The notes: generated by a model from the sequence alone, not told the origin. 64,000 nt of DNA from Streptococcus sciuri (GCF_024814375.1 NZ_JANUXX010000004.1:1-64000); one strand, 5' to 3'; numbered from the stretch's first letter, positions 9,126-19,732 are shown. A program made the numbers and translations.

Positions 9126-10151
9126 ATGAAAACGTGTTTTAAGAAATGGGCGATAGGTATCATAGTTGGTCTATCATTTGGTCTAGTGAGTCTCTCTAGC
9201 CATACCAGTCCGATCTTAGGCGCTCAGAAAGTTTATGCAGAAGGGGCAAGTCGTGAAGCGAGTGGTATTTTCACCTTTAAAAATCAAAAGCAGCTGGATT
9301 TGGGCAATCTAGACTCACTAGGTCGTGCGACCTATGCCCACATCCAATTAAAAGACAGCGATGAGCCAACACAAAAGAGGGCAGCTCGCTTGACTTACAA
9401 TCCTGTTGGCTGGCACAATTACAAGTTCTATTATGGCAATGGCACTAAAAAGGCTTGGCTAATGGATCGTGGTCACCTTATTGGCTATCAGTTTAGCGGT
9501 TTAAATGACGAAGCGCGTAACTTGGTACCTGAAACCCACTGGCTAAATGCTGGCAATTTCAAGGGAACCGATGAGAGCGATGAAGACAGTATGCTCTACT
9601 ATGAAAATCAGCTAGACTCTTGGCTAGCCAATCACCAGAACTACTACCTAGACTATAGAGTGACACCAATTTACCAAGACAGTGAGCTCCTTCCTAGACA
9701 AGTGCAGCTTGATTATGTAGGCGTTGATAGCAGTGGTCAGTTATTAACCATAAATATCGGCGGTAAGTCCTCAGTAGATAGCTATGGCGTGAGTCATGTC
9801 GTCCTAGATAATGTCTCTCCAAATGCCACCCTTGATTATGCGACAGGGCGTGCAACTAATGTCGCAAGCACTACTACTTCTAACAGCAGCACAGCAGTAA
9901 GTTCTCAAACCGTTGAGTCATCCTCATCCGAGACAGTTATAGCTAGCTCCAGCACCCCTGCAGTAGAACAAGCAAGCCCAAGCGTTGCAACACAGGGAGC
10001 GGCTACCGTTTATGTAGCACGCCAAGGTACAGCAGATGTTTATTGGTACAGTAAAGCCAATATGCCATCTAACACTAATTGGGGAAATGTTGTTACGATG
10101 TCAGAGGCAGAGGCTATTGCAGCAGGCAAGCGACACACATCAAAAGAGTAA
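9126..10151 (+). CDS. Secreted DNA/RNA non-specific endonuclease
   Basis: Extracellular nuclease of the EndA/NUC (beta-beta-alpha metal) family, about 341 residues. A Sec signal peptide covers roughly residues 1-40. The catalytic DRGH motif lies in MDRGHLIGYQFSG, followed by NLVPETHWLNAGN, which carries the metal-binding Asn. After the catalytic domain (to about residue 235) comes a Ser/Thr-rich linker and a conserved short C-terminal segment (VYWYSKANMP to MSEAEAIAAGKRHTS). An ATG at 9114 is in frame, but GAGGTG at 9116-9121 supports the ATG at 9126. There is no wall anchor. Likely roles are DNA degradation in the surroundings or nutrient release. Confidence 0.85.
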   Translation: MKTCFKKWAIGIIVGLSFGLVSLSSHTSPILGAQKVYAEGASREASGIFTFKNQKQLDLGNLDSLGRATYAHIQLKDSDEPTQKRAARLTYNPVGWHNYKFYYGNGTKKAWLMDRGHLIGYQFSGLNDEARNLVPETHWLNAGNFKGTDESDEDSMLYYENQLDSWLANHQNYYLDYRVTPIYQDSELLPRQVQLDYVGVDSSGQLLTINIGGKSSVDSYGVSHVVLDNVSPNATLDYATGRATNVASTTTSNSSTAVSSQTVESSSSETVIASSSTPAVEQASPSVATQGAATVYVARQGTADVYWYSKANMPSNTNWGNVVTMSEAEAIAAGKRHTSKE

Positions 10152-10158
10152 TAAGATG

Positions 10159-10180
10159 GAGAGGTTAACACCTCTCTTTT
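10159..10180 (+). terminator. Terminator of the nuclease gene
   Basis: GAGAGGT and ACCTCTC arms, TAAC loop, then TTTTT. Confidence 0.82.
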
Positions 10181-10212
10181 TCCTTTCTATGGTAAAATAG
10201 TCAAAAATAGAG

Positions 10213-10218
10213 TATAAT
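10213..10218 (+). promoter_or_regulatory. -10 box of truA, start codon 6 bases on
   Basis: TATAAT ends six bases before the truA ATG, so transcription would begin at or within a base or two of the start codon. No ribosome site lies in between. Confidence 0.5.
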
Positions 10219-10224
10219 CAACCT

Positions 10225-10992
10225 ATGACAAGATATAGAGCTACTATCTCATACGATGGAACATTATTTTTGGGTTTTCAACGTCAACCAAGTGCTAGAA
10301 CTGTTCAAGGAGAACTAGAAAAGACATTACAGCGCTTAAATAGTTGTGAGCCAGTGCCGGTGCATGGCGCTGGCAGGACAGATAGTGGTGTGCATGCTTA
10401 TGGACAGGTGATTCACTTTGATTTGCCGCAGGATAGGGATCTAGAAAAGCTGCGCTTTGCCTTTGATACTCAGACGCCAGATGATATTGACGTGGTCAGT
10501 GTGGAGAAAGTGTCTAGCGACTTTCACGCTCGCTACAACAAGCACCTCAAAACCTATGAGTTTTTGGTGGACAATGGTCGCCCTAAAAATCCCATGATGC
10601 GCCACTACGCAACGCCATTTCCCTATGAGCTTGATATGGAGAAGATGGCAGAGGCGATAAAAGATTTGGTGGGGGAGCATGACTTTACAGGTTTCACCGC
10701 CTCGGGCACCAGCGTTGTCAATAAGGTGCGCACCATTACAAGAGCAGAGCAGAGCTATGATGAGAAGAGTCACCTCATCACCTTTACCTTTACGGGAACT
10801 GGTTTTCTTTATAAGCAGGTACGCAATATGGTAGGAACTCTTCTGAAGATTGGAAATAATCGTATGCCAGTCAGCCAGATAAAAACAGTTCTCAAGACAG
10901 GTGATAGACGACTGGCTGGTCCAACGGCTAGTGGGCAAGGACTTTATTTGAGACAGATTGTCTATTGTGATGAGGTGAAAAAAGGAGATTAG
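10225..10992 (+). CDS. truA: tRNA pseudouridine(38-40) synthase TruA
   Basis: Converts uridines 38-40 of tRNA anticodon arms to pseudouridine. At 255 residues it has normal length. The catalytic Asp is in [11 protein letters not shown] (about residue 53). The second conserved block is [20 protein letters not shown] near 190-210. The start is right for the family although no ribosome site precedes it. The next gene begins on the base after the stop. Confidence 0.94.
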   Translation: MTRYRATISYDGTLFLGFQRQPSARTVQGELEKTLQRLNSCEPVPVHGAGRTDSGVHAYGQVIHFDLPQDRDLEKLRFAFDTQTPDDIDVVSVEKVSSDFHARYNKHLKTYEFLVDNGRPKNPMMRHYATPFPYELDMEKMAEAIKDLVGEHDFTGFTASGTSVVNKVRTITRAEQSYDEKSHLITFTFTGTGFLYKQVRNMVGTLLKIGNNRMPVSQIKTVLKTGDRRLAGPTASGQGLYLRQIVYCDEVKKGD

Positions 10993-11556
10993 ATGAATTT
11001 ACGTGTACTTAGAGAGCAAACGCAAGTTATTATTTGTGATATTTTAGACAAAAGTGCGCTAAGAGCAGGGGATATTTTTGTTTTAGGCTTATCAAGTAGT
11101 GAGGTGCTAGGCTCTATTATTGGACAAAATTCTAGCATTGAAGTGGGTGAAGTTATTGTTAAAACTCTCCTTGATGAATTGGACAAATATGGGATTTTTT
11201 TAGCTGTACAAGGTTGTGAACATCTTAATAGAGCTTTGGTTGTTGAGCGCCACCTTGCAGAACAAAAAGATTTAGAAATAGTGAATGTTTTACCGACTTT
11301 ACATGCAGGTGGTAGTGGGCAGTTAGCGGCTTTTAAGTTTATGAAAGACCCTGTTGAAGTTGAGGAGATTGTAGCACAAGCAGGAATTGATATTGGAGAT
11401 ACGAGTATTGGCATGCACATCAAGCGCGTACAAGTACCTCTAGTACCTAGACAAAGAGAGCTTGGTGCTGCTCACGTGACAGCGCTCGCTAGTCGTCCCA
11501 AATTAATTGGTGGTAGTCGTGCGCAGTATCTAGCAGACTCTATCCGAAAATACTAG
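10993..11556 (+). CDS. UPF0340 / TIGR01440 family protein (YwlG-like)
   Basis: A conserved Firmicutes protein of unknown function, 187 residues (about the family size). The family-typical segments are [13 protein letters not shown] near 31-43 and [12 protein letters not shown] near 74-85. It abuts truA with no spacer, and GGAG lies just before its ATG within the truA end, so the two are translated from one message. No catalytic role can be claimed from the sequence. Confidence 0.82.
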   Translation: MNLRVLREQTQVIICDILDKSALRAGDIFVLGLSSSEVLGSIIGQNSSIEVGEVIVKTLLDELDKYGIFLAVQGCEHLNRALVVERHLAEQKDLEIVNVLPTLHAGGSGQLAAFKFMKDPVEVEEIVAQAGIDIGDTSIGMHIKRVQVPLVPRQRELGAAHVTALASRPKLIGGSRAQYLADSIRKY

Positions 11557-11583
11557 AAAAGAGCTGAATATCAGCTCTTTTCT
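11555..11583. terminator. Bidirectional terminator between UPF0340 gene and mscS
   Basis: Thirteen-base arms AGAAAAGAGCTGA and TCAGCTCTTTTCT with a 3-base loop give A and T runs on both sides. It separates two convergent genes. Confidence 0.88.
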
Positions 11584-11598
11584 GATGAATTGCCCACC

Positions 11599-12432
11599 TT
11601 AAAGATTGTTGAGATGAGGTGTTGGGAGTTTGATATCAGCCTCTGTTAGTGCTGCTTGATAAAGCCCATAAAATGTAGAGTATATGCTATTTTGCTGACC
11701 GTTATTGACAACTAAATCAACACGAAAAACTAACTGTCCGTTGCTTGTATAGATAGGTCCAACAATGGTGGGTGCTTCAACGACTTGAGGAAATTTTGGC
11801 AGTTCACTTGTATTAACGGATTCGATGACTTCGGCTACTTTTTCTAGGTCTATATGGGCGTAAATGGGGATGTCAATCCGAGATCGCATATTACCACGCG
11901 ATTGATTGCTAACAACAGTGATACTTCGATTAGGAATGAAGTGTAGTGTGCCATCAGAATCTCTAACTTGTGTTGTTCTAAGTCCAAGGCTTGTTATCTT
12001 ACCTGAGACATTCCCAATTACGACAGAATCCCCCACTTCGTATTGATTTTCAAGTAAAATGAAAAAGCCATTTACCACATCGGATAAGAAGCCCTGTGCT
12101 CCAAGCCCAATAGCAAGTCCAGCAATACCAGCTCCAGCCAAAAGACTTGAGATGGGGACTCCTACGATATTTAAAATGGAGTAAATCAGAAAGAAATAAA
12201 GTGTGTAGTTAAGACAGTTGTGCATCAAGCGAGCAATAGTCTTTTTTCTAGCCTCTGATTGTCCCGTGAGTGCTAAAGATTTAATCACCATTTTATTGAA
12301 AAAGAATTCAGCGAGATGGCGTAGGATTAAAAAGAGGATAAAAAGAGTGATAAGAGAAACAGTCTTGGAAATGAGAATGATTCCAATCTGTTCAATATGC
12401 AACTGCTCCCAGTATTTCTCAAAAATAGTCAT
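11599..12432 (-). CDS. mscS: MscS family small-conductance mechanosensitive channel
   Basis: Membrane channel that opens under tension to release solutes on osmotic downshock. It has 277 residues. Three transmembrane segments lie in the first 120 residues. The Gly/Ala-rich TM3 pore helix is LLAGAGIAGLAIGLGAQGFL near 98-117. The beta domain follows (VGDSVVIGNVSGKITSLGLRTT). Its size matches the short YkuT/MscS type. It is transcribed alone, convergent with the preceding gene and divergent from tig. Confidence 0.9.
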   Translation of the reverse strand: MTIFEKYWEQLHIEQIGIILISKTVSLITLFILFLILRHLAEFFFNKMVIKSLALTGQSEARKKTIARLMHNCLNYTLYFFLIYSILNIVGVPISSLLAGAGIAGLAIGLGAQGFLSDVVNGFFILLENQYEVGDSVVIGNVSGKITSLGLRTTQVRDSDGTLHFIPNRSITVVSNQSRGNMRSRIDIPIYAHIDLEKVAEVIESVNTSELPKFPQVVEAPTIVGPIYTSNGQLVFRVDLVVNNGQQNSIYSTFYGLYQAALTEADIKLPTPHLNNL

Positions 12433-12541
12433 ATGATAAGTTTAGTAAAAAATAAAAAAGAGAGCAAGTCTTAATTGAAAAATCGTAAAAAAGAAAGCAA
12501 AACAGAAAAAAGCCAGAAAAAACTTTTAAAAGCTGTTAAAA

Positions 12542-12547
12542 TATGAT
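12542..12547 (+). promoter_or_regulatory. -10 box before tig
   Basis: TATGAT stands about 41 bases before the tig start. No good -35 is visible. Confidence 0.4.
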
Positions 12548-12588
12548 AAACTAAACTGTATCGAATATTATTAAGGAGAAATGACGTC

Positions 12589-13872
12589 ATGTCTACATCA
12601 TTTGAAAATACAGCCACTAACCGTGGTGTTGTTACATTTACAATTAGTCAAGACCAGATTCAGCCAGCGCTTGACAAAAGTTTTAATAAAATTAAGAAAG
12701 ATTTAACCGTACCGGGTTTTCGTAAGGGACATATTACACGTACTGTTTTCAACCAAAAATTTGGTGAAGAAGCACTTTATGAGGAAGCCTTAAATGCTTT
12801 ATTACCAACAGCTTACGAAGCAGCAGTTGCTGAACTTAGCCTAGATGTTGTCGCACAACCAAAATTTGATGTATCTTCTATGGAAAAAGGTCAAGAATGG
12901 GTTATCACAGCTGAAGTGGTGACAAAACCTGAAGTGAAACTTGGTGATTATAAAAATCTTGAAGTATCAGTAGATGTTAGTAAAGATGTTACTGATGAGG
13001 AAGTCGATGCCAAAGTTGAACGTGAACGTAATAACCTTGCTGAACTTACTATCAAAGATGGCGTAGCAGAGATGGGTGATACCGTGGTTATCGACTTTGT
13101 AGGTTCAATTGATGGTGCTGAATTTGATGGTGGTAAAGGAGAAAACTTCTCACTTGAGCTTGGTTCAGGTCAATTTATTCCAGGTTTTGAAGAACAATTG
13201 GTTGGTAGTAAATCTGGTGATACAGTAGAGGTCAATGTGACTTTCCCAGAAGATTACCAAGCTGCAGACCTTGCTGGTAAAGAAGCTAAATTTATAACAA
13301 CTGTTCACGAAGTGAAATCAAAAGAAGTTCCAGATCTTGACGATGAGTTAGCTAAAGATATCGATGAAGAAGTAGATACGCTCGATGAGTTGAAAGCAAA
13401 ATATCGCAAAGAACTTGAATCCACTAAAGAAACCGCATTTGATGATGCTGTTGAAAATGCAGCTATCGAATTAGCAGTTGCAAATGCTGAAATTGTTGAT
13501 TTACCAGAAGAAATGATTCATGATGAAGTGCATCGTGCAATGAATGAGTTTCTCGGTAACCTCCAACGTCAAGGAATATCTTCAGATCTTTACTTCCAAA
13601 TGACTGGAACAAGTCAAGAAGATCTCCATAAACAATACGAAGCAGATGCAGATAAACGTGTAAAAACAAATCTTGTTATCGAAGCTATTGCTAAAGCAGA
13701 AGGATTTGATGCGACAGATGAAGAAGTAGACAAAGAAATTAACGACCTTGCTACAGAGTACAATATGGAAATTGAACAAGTGCGCAATCTTCTTTCAACA
13801 GAAATGCTTAAACACGATATTGCTATGAAGAAAGCTATTGAAATTGTGACAAGCTCAGCAAAAGTGAAATAG
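12589..13872 (+). CDS. tig: Trigger factor (ribosome-bound chaperone, peptidyl-prolyl isomerase)
   Basis: Binds ribosomal protein L23 at the exit tunnel and shields nascent chains. It has 427 residues, the normal length. The N-terminal ribosome-binding loop is PGFRKGHI (residues about 43-50). The FKBP isomerase domain is near 150-240 ([20 protein letters not shown]). An acidic helical C-terminal arm follows. AAGGAG at 12573-12578 sets the ATG. It has its own terminator. Confidence 0.95.
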   Translation: MSTSFENTATNRGVVTFTISQDQIQPALDKSFNKIKKDLTVPGFRKGHITRTVFNQKFGEEALYEEALNALLPTAYEAAVAELSLDVVAQPKFDVSSMEKGQEWVITAEVVTKPEVKLGDYKNLEVSVDVSKDVTDEEVDAKVERERNNLAELTIKDGVAEMGDTVVIDFVGSIDGAEFDGGKGENFSLELGSGQFIPGFEEQLVGSKSGDTVEVNVTFPEDYQAADLAGKEAKFITTVHEVKSKEVPDLDDELAKDIDEEVDTLDELKAKYRKELESTKETAFDDAVENAAIELAVANAEIVDLPEEMIHDEVHRAMNEFLGNLQRQGISSDLYFQMTGTSQEDLHKQYEADADKRVKTNLVIEAIAKAEGFDATDEEVDKEINDLATEYNMEIEQVRNLLSTEMLKHDIAMKKAIEIVTSSAKVK

Positions 13873-13883
13873 CCCTTTTTATG

Positions 13884-13918
13884 AAATAAGTTCGAATACT
13901 TTTCGAGCTTATTTTTTT
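13884..13918 (+). terminator. Terminator of tig
   Basis: Thirteen-base arms with one G-T pair (AAATAAGTTCGAA and TTCGAGCTTATTT), a 5-base loop and a long T run. Confidence 0.86.
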
Positions 13919-13949
13919 GTATACTTCGTCTAAATTTTTTGAATTATCT

Positions 13950-13978
13950 TTGACGAAACAGTAAAAATAGCGTACAAT
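13950..13978 (+). promoter_or_regulatory. Promoter of rpoE
   Basis: TTGACG at 13950-13955, a 17-base spacer and TACAAT at 13973-13978: close to the sigma-A consensus. Confidence 0.75.
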
Positions 13979-14047
13979 AGAGGATAATGACAATTAGAAA
14001 ACTGTTTGTGCAGGACGTTAATTGTAACATCAATAAGGAGAACTACT

Positions 14048-14611
14048 TTGGAATTAGATGTATTTAAAGGGCAAGAAAAAAGCGAATTGTCAATGATTGA
14101 GGTGGCACGTGCTATTTTAGAAGAGCGTGGTCGTGACGATGAGATGTATTTCAGCGACCTTGTCAATGAAATACAAGTTTACCTCGAAAAATCAGATGCG
14201 GCTATTCGTGAATCGCTGTCGGGATTTTACTCTGATCTAAACACAGATGGTAGCTTTATCCCACTTGGTGACAATCGTTGGGGACTTCGTTCATGGTATG
14301 CTATTGATGAGATTGATGAAGAAGTCATCACGCTTGAAGAAGAGGATGACAACGCACCAAAACGTAAACATAAACGTGTCAACGCCTTTATGGATGGAGA
14401 CGAGGACGCTATTGACTATAACGATGATGATCCAGAAGATGAAAATTACGCTTCTGATGACAATGGTGAATATGATGACGAAAATCCAGATGACGAAAAA
14501 TCAGAAGTAGAATCTTATGACTCTGAGATCAATGAGATCATCCCAGATGCTGATTTAGACGAAGATGTTGATATCAATGAAGAAGATGACGATGAAGATG
14601 AGGAAGAATAA
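14048..14611 (+). CDS. rpoE: RNA polymerase delta subunit
   Basis: Accessory RNA polymerase subunit that speeds core recycling and sharpens start-site choice. The globular HARE-HTH domain covers about residues 1-95 ([21 protein letters not shown]). The second half is an unstructured tail made almost wholly of Asp and Glu. The start is taken as TTG at 14048 because AAGGAG lies at 14035-14040 with a 7-base gap and the protein then begins (M)ELDVF, as in relatives. An upstream in-frame ATG at 14006 has no ribosome site. This gives 187 residues. Its position before pyrG is conserved in Firmicutes. Confidence 0.93.
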   Translation: MELDVFKGQEKSELSMIEVARAILEERGRDDEMYFSDLVNEIQVYLEKSDAAIRESLSGFYSDLNTDGSFIPLGDNRWGLRSWYAIDEIDEEVITLEEEDDNAPKRKHKRVNAFMDGDEDAIDYNDDDPEDENYASDDNGEYDDENPDDEKSEVESYDSEINEIIPDADLDEDVDINEEDDDEDEEE

Positions 14612-14630
14612 GATTTCTGCTCATTTTTCA

Positions 14631-14659
14631 TTGACAAAAGTCTGCTTATAGTTTATAGT
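14631..14659 (+). promoter_or_regulatory. Promoter of pyrG
   Basis: TTGACA at 14631-14636, a 17-base spacer and TATAGT at 14654-14659. The expected start point falls on the GGGC at 14667-14670. Confidence 0.82.
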
Positions 14660-14666
14660 GAGAGCT

Positions 14667-14717
14667 GGGCATCTCGTTTAGAGATCTTGCTCCCTAGTTC
14701 TGTAGGGAGCTGTTTTT
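14667..14717 (+). promoter_or_regulatory. CTP-sensing attenuator of pyrG
   Basis: The transcript should start with GGGC. Downstream lies a terminator with arms GCTCCCTA (14689-14696) and TAGGGAGC (14703-14710) followed by TGTTTTT. In B. subtilis pyrG, low CTP stalls polymerase before the first C, so extra Gs are added. The poly-G 5' end then pairs with the C-rich 5' arm of the terminator and prevents termination. All parts of that mechanism are present here: G-triplet then C at +4, a C/U-rich 5' arm, and terminator before the gene. The assignment rests on this match. Confidence 0.8.
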
Positions 14718-14777
14718 ATTTGTAGTTAGTAGCAGTTGTTTAGCAATCGTTGTGATATGATAGCTAATTTATTTTAG

Positions 14778-16397
<1,620 letters not shown>

Positions 16398-16409
16398 CAT
16401 AAAGTAAAG

Positions 16410-16440
16410 AGTGAGAAAAATGTTTTTCTTGCTTTTTCTT
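16410..16440 (+). terminator. Terminator of pyrG
   Basis: Arms AGTGAGAAAAA and TTTTTCTTGCT (two G-T pairs), short loop, then TTTT. Confidence 0.6.
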
Positions 16441-16443
16441 ATG

Positions 16444-16471
16444 TTGCTAATCTTTTAAATTAGTGTATAAT
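16444..16471 (+). promoter_or_regulatory. Promoter abutting the start of the hydrolase gene
   Basis: TTGCTA at 16444-16449, a 16-base spacer and TATAAT at 16466-16471. The ATG at 16479 is only seven bases further, so the message is expected to be leaderless. Confidence 0.6.
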
Positions 16472-16478
16472 AAGTGTT

Positions 16479-17405
16479 ATGAAAAAGTTAAGAAAACGAC
16501 GTTTAGTGACGATTGTAATAGGTCTTCTTTTTTTAGGTAGCATTTTGGCCAGCTTTTACTTTTTTCATGTGGCTCAAGTCCGAGGGGAAAAATCTTTTGT
16601 TGGAAGTGGTGCTATTTCCAAAACAAATCCTTTGTATTCTTATAAGAAAGCTTTTGATAAGTTAACCTATGAGACGAACACTATGGAAAATCAGGGAATT
16701 AAGCAGGAAGCTTGGTATGTGCCAGCGGAAAAGAAAACGAATAAAACAGTCATTGTGGTGCATGGTTTCACCAGTAGTAAAAACCGAATGAAAGCCTATG
16801 GATATTTGTTTCACGAATTAGGCTATAATGTATTGATGCCAGATAACATTGCACATGGAAATAGCAAAGGACAAATCATTGGATACGGCTGGAATGACCG
16901 CCTAAACATCCTCAAGTGGGCAGATATTCTCATCAGTCAAAACCCTTCTGCTGAAATCACTTTATTTGGTGTATCGATGGGAGCAGCTACGGTTATGATG
17001 GCAAGTGGTGAAACTTTACCAAGTCAGATTACAGCGATTATAGAGGATTGCGGTTATACTAGTGTCTGGGACGAGCTTGCTTATCAAGCTAAAAAGCTCT
17101 ATCATTTGCCAGCCTTCCCTCTTCTTTATGAGGTTTCAGCACTATCTAAGATTCGTGCAGGATTTAGCTATGGCGAGGCCAGCAGTGTCAAGCAGTTAGC
17201 TAAAAATCATTTACCGACTCTCTTTATCCACGGTAGCGATGATACGTTTGTGCCGACAAAGATGGTCTATGAAAATTATGCGGCAACAAAAGGTCCAAAA
17301 GAGCTTTACATTGCAAAAGGTGCAGGACATGCTAAGTCTTTTGAAAAAGACCCACAAACCTACAAAGAAAGAATTTTACTTTTTTTGAAAAAATATGAAA
17401 GATAG
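16479..17405 (+). CDS. Alpha/beta hydrolase, membrane-anchored
   Basis: A 308-residue serine hydrolase with one N-terminal membrane segment (residues 9-30), so the catalytic domain probably faces outward. The oxyanion loop is VVHGFTSSKNRMKAYG. The nucleophile elbow is GVSMGAAT (Ser about residue 165). A late Asp (GSDDTFVP) and His (GAGHAKS) complete the triad. It is related to the YqiK/FrsA-like DUF hydrolases found near pyrG in streptococci. The substrate is unknown. No ribosome site precedes the ATG. Confidence 0.82.
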   Translation: MKKLRKRRLVTIVIGLLFLGSILASFYFFHVAQVRGEKSFVGSGAISKTNPLYSYKKAFDKLTYETNTMENQGIKQEAWYVPAEKKTNKTVIVVHGFTSSKNRMKAYGYLFHELGYNVLMPDNIAHGNSKGQIIGYGWNDRLNILKWADILISQNPSAEITLFGVSMGAATVMMASGETLPSQITAIIEDCGYTSVWDELAYQAKKLYHLPAFPLLYEVSALSKIRAGFSYGEASSVKQLAKNHLPTLFIHGSDDTFVPTKMVYENYAATKGPKELYIAKGAGHAKSFEKDPQTYKERILLFLKKYER

Positions 17406-17407
17406 TA

Positions 17408-17436
17408 TTGACATCAGCAATGTAAATTGATATAAT
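17408..17436 (+). promoter_or_regulatory. Promoter of tRNA-Leu
   Basis: Consensus TTGACA (17408-17413), 17-base spacer, TGA just before TATAAT (17431-17436). A strong stable-RNA promoter. Confidence 0.85.
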
Positions 17437-17451
17437 TTAGAACGTTGATGA

Positions 17452-17537
17452 GCGGGAATGGCGGAATTGGCAGACGCGCAGGACTAAGGATCCTGTGACC
17501 GCTTTAGGTCGTGAGGGTTCAAGTCCCTCTTTCCGCA
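17452..17537 (+). tRNA. tRNA-Leu (anticodon AAG)
   Basis: Acceptor arms GCGGGAA and TTTCCGC pair with one G-T. The D-arm block is TGGCGGAATTGGCAGACGCG. The anticodon stem CAGGA/TCCTG encloses loop CTAAGGA with anticodon AAG. A long variable arm of class II type and the T arm GGGTTCAAGTCCC follow. CCA is not encoded. The 3' discriminator is A, as usual for leucine. Confidence 0.93.
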
Positions 17538-17541
17538 GAGG

Positions 17542-17570
17542 AGTTGAGTAGAGATGCTCAACTTTTTTTA
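17542..17570 (+). terminator. Terminator of tRNA-Leu
   Basis: Arms AGTTGAG and CTCAACT followed by a long T run. Confidence 0.82.
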
Positions 17571-17598
17571 TTTTTTTAAATTAGATTGATGAACATAT

Positions 17599-17622
17599 AA
17601 AAAAGCCACAAAGGGTGGCTTT
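17599..17622 (-). terminator. Terminator of lysC
   Basis: Arms AAAGCCAC and GTGGCTTT with a 5-base loop. On the minus strand the hairpin is followed by a T run. It lies just after the lysC stop. Confidence 0.8.
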
Positions 17623-17626
17623 TGTC

Positions 17627-18976
17627 TTATTTAAAGAAGGCATTGTAGAGGGCACGAACAGCTTTTTTCTCATCCTCGCTATTGACAACGAACATGATAG
17701 AAACCTCACTTGATCCTTGTGAAATCATGGTCAAGTTAATGTGGTTGTCCGACAGAGCCTTAGTAGCTGTGGACATGACACCAACTTGGCTTTTCATATT
17801 TTCACCAACAATCATGATAATGGACAAATCGTGTTGAATATCCACGTGATCGACTTCTAGCTTACGGGTGAGTTGTGTAATGATTTCTTGTTCTTTGATA
17901 GGGGTCAACTCGCGATCGCGAAGAACGATAGACATATCATCAATACCAGTTGGCATATGCTCAAAGCGAATATTGAGATCTTCTAGGATTTGGAGAACTT
18001 TGCGCCCAAAACCAACTTCTCTATTCATGAGATATTTGGATATGTTGATGCTGACAAAGTGATCATCTCCAGCGATACCAATGACTGGCATGTCTTTTCC
18101 GGTGTTTTCAATGACAATCTTCGTTCCTGGGTGGTCGGGGTTGTTAGTATTTTTGATAACAAGGGGAACTTTCCCTCGATAAGCAGGGATAAGAGCTTCG
18201 TCATGGAGAACAGAAAATCCAGCATAGGCTAATTCACGCATTTCTTTATAAGTTAACTCAGGAATCGAATGAGGGTTATCTATGACGCCTGGATGTGCTG
18301 CAAAAATACCGTTGACATCTGTGAAATTTTCGTATAAATCTGCCTTGACACCAGCAGCTACGATAGATCCTGTAATGTCAGAACCTCCACGAGAGAATGT
18401 ACAAATCTCGTTGTCAACAGTTACTCCAAAAAATCCAGGGATGACAAGTACATCGTTATACTCACGTAGGTTTTCGAGCTTATCATAACTGCTAGGAAGG
18501 ATACGAGCATTACTAGGCTCACTGGAGACGGTAATACCAGCTTCTCTGGGATGGATATACTGGGCAGGTACATCGTTTTGGCTGAAGAATGCAGCAATCA
18601 GTTTGGCATTGTTATCCTCACCAGCGGCTAAAAAAGTGTCGTACAAGAAGCGGTTATTTTCGATAGGAAGAGTAGCTAGAACTTTGATAGCTGTGGCAAT
18701 TTTTTCTAAAATGTCAGATCCGAGGTGTAATTCTTCGATAATAGCACGATAACGGTCAATAATCCACTCTTGATCGGCAGATACGTCATTTCCTGCCCTA
18801 TAGTTTTGATAATATTTGATGAGAGCATCTGTGACCTTGGTATCATCTGCAGTGCGTTTTCCAGGGGCTGAGACAATTACAAAACGTCGTTCATAGTCGG
18901 CTTTGATGATGTCTAAGACTTTACAGAGTTGTGCTGCGGAAGCTAGTGAACTTCCTCCAAATTTTGTAACTTTCAT
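17627..18976 (-). CDS. lysC: Aspartate kinase
   Basis: Phosphorylates aspartate, the entry to lysine, threonine and methionine synthesis. It has about 449 residues. The kinase domain begins KFGGSSLA. Two ACT regulatory repeats lie in the last 150 residues (the later one around MIVGENMKSQVGVMSTATKA). The start is taken as the ATG at 18976, with AAAGGATG upstream, rather than an in-frame ATG six codons earlier without a ribosome site. The promoter is an extended -10 (TGC-TATAAT) at 19006-19014 on the minus strand. It stands alone, convergent with tRNA-Leu. Confidence 0.94.
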   Translation of the reverse strand: MKVTKFGGSSLASAAQLCKVLDIIKADYERRFVIVSAPGKRTADDTKVTDALIKYYQNYRAGNDVSADQEWIIDRYRAIIEELHLGSDILEKIATAIKVLATLPIENNRFLYDTFLAAGEDNNAKLIAAFFSQNDVPAQYIHPREAGITVSSEPSNARILPSSYDKLENLREYNDVLVIPGFFGVTVDNEICTFSRGGSDITGSIVAAGVKADLYENFTDVNGIFAAHPGVIDNPHSIPELTYKEMRELAYAGFSVLHDEALIPAYRGKVPLVIKNTNNPDHPGTKIVIENTGKDMPVIGIAGDDHFVSINISKYLMNREVGFGRKVLQILEDLNIRFEHMPTGIDDMSIVLRDRELTPIKEQEIITQLTRKLEVDHVDIQHDLSIIMIVGENMKSQVGVMSTATKALSDNHINLTMISQGSSEVSIMFVVNSEDEKKAVRALYNAFFK

Positions 18977-19005
18977 GAAAACATCCTTTATCACGTTTTG
19001 TCTAA

Positions 19006-19014
19006 ATTATAGCA
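19006..19014 (-). promoter_or_regulatory. Extended -10 promoter of lysC
   Basis: On the minus strand TGC precedes TATAAT, about 30 bases before the start codon. Confidence 0.55.
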
Positions 19015-19057
19015 AAATTCAGATAGTGTGTCAGTAGTTTTTCAAAGAAAATGATAG

Positions 19058-19063
19058 TATAAT
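19058..19063 (+). promoter_or_regulatory. -10 box of HAD gene, start codon 6 bases on
   Basis: TATAAT ends six bases before the ATG at 19070. The six bases contain AGGAG. If transcription starts at the usual distance the AGGAG is not in the message, so the mRNA would be leaderless. Confidence 0.5.
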
Positions 19064-19069
19064 AGGAGT

Positions 19070-19711
19070 ATGATGAATTTTAAAGCGATAATTTTTGATA
19101 TGGATGGTGTTTTATTTGACACTGAACGTTTTTATTATCAGCGTCGCGAGTTGTTTTTAAATGACCGTGGAATCTCTATTAAGCATCTACCTCCGAGTTT
19201 TTTCATTGGTGGTAATATGAAACAAGTTTGGCGACATATACTGCGTAAGGATTATGATAAGTGGGACGTGGATCAACTTCAAAAAGATTATACTGCATAT
19301 AAGGATAAGCATCCTCTGCCGTATTCGAGTCTTATTTTTGACGATACGGTATCTGTGATTAAGACCCTTGATAAAGCTGGTGTTCTGCTAGGCTTAGCTT
19401 CTAGCTCAACCAAATCAGATATTCTAAGGGCATTAGATTCAGTGGGGATTCGCTCTTACTTTAAAGTGATTTTATCTGGGGAAGAATTTGTGGAAAGTAA
19501 GCCTAATCCCGCTATTTATGAGGTTGCAGCACGTCAGATGGGCTGTTCCAAAGAGACTATTTTAGTTGTAGAAGATAGTGAAAAAGGTATTGCAGCAGGA
19601 GTGGCAGCTGGGTTGACAACTTGGGCAGTTAAAGACGAGCGATTTGGTATGAATCAATCACAAGCAGCAGGTTTTATCAATTGTTTGAGTGATTTGTTGT
19701 CAAAAGATTAG
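19070..19711 (+). CDS. HAD-superfamily phosphatase (beta-phosphoglucomutase-like)
   Basis: A 213-residue subfamily IA HAD enzyme. Motif I is DMDGVLFDT (nucleophile Asp10), motif II ASSST, motif III lysine in ESKPNP, motif IV VEDSEKGI. An alpha-helical cap lies between motifs I and II. Such enzymes act on sugar phosphates or related small molecules, and the substrate cannot be read off. A second ATG three bases in is an alternative start. It has its own promoter and terminator. Confidence 0.87.
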   Translation: MMNFKAIIFDMDGVLFDTERFYYQRRELFLNDRGISIKHLPPSFFIGGNMKQVWRHILRKDYDKWDVDQLQKDYTAYKDKHPLPYSSLIFDDTVSVIKTLDKAGVLLGLASSSTKSDILRALDSVGIRSYFKVILSGEEFVESKPNPAIYEVAARQMGCSKETILVVEDSEKGIAAGVAAGLTTWAVKDERFGMNQSQAAGFINCLSDLLSKD

Positions 19712-19732
19712 ACATATTGTCTAATCTTTTTC
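19702..19732 (+). terminator. Terminator of the HAD gene
   Basis: Thirteen-base perfect arms overlapping the stop codon (AAAAGATTAGACA and TGTCTAATCTTTT), 3-base loop, T run. Confidence 0.88.

Noticed and set aside
10441-10938. 165-codon minus-strand frame opposite truA
   Set aside because: It overlaps a certain gene entirely and has no promoter, ribosome site or recognisable domain.
14006-14047. Longer rpoE reading frame from ATG 14006
   Set aside because: No ribosome site there; AAGGAG at 14035-14040 serves the TTG at 14048, and the protein then matches family starts.
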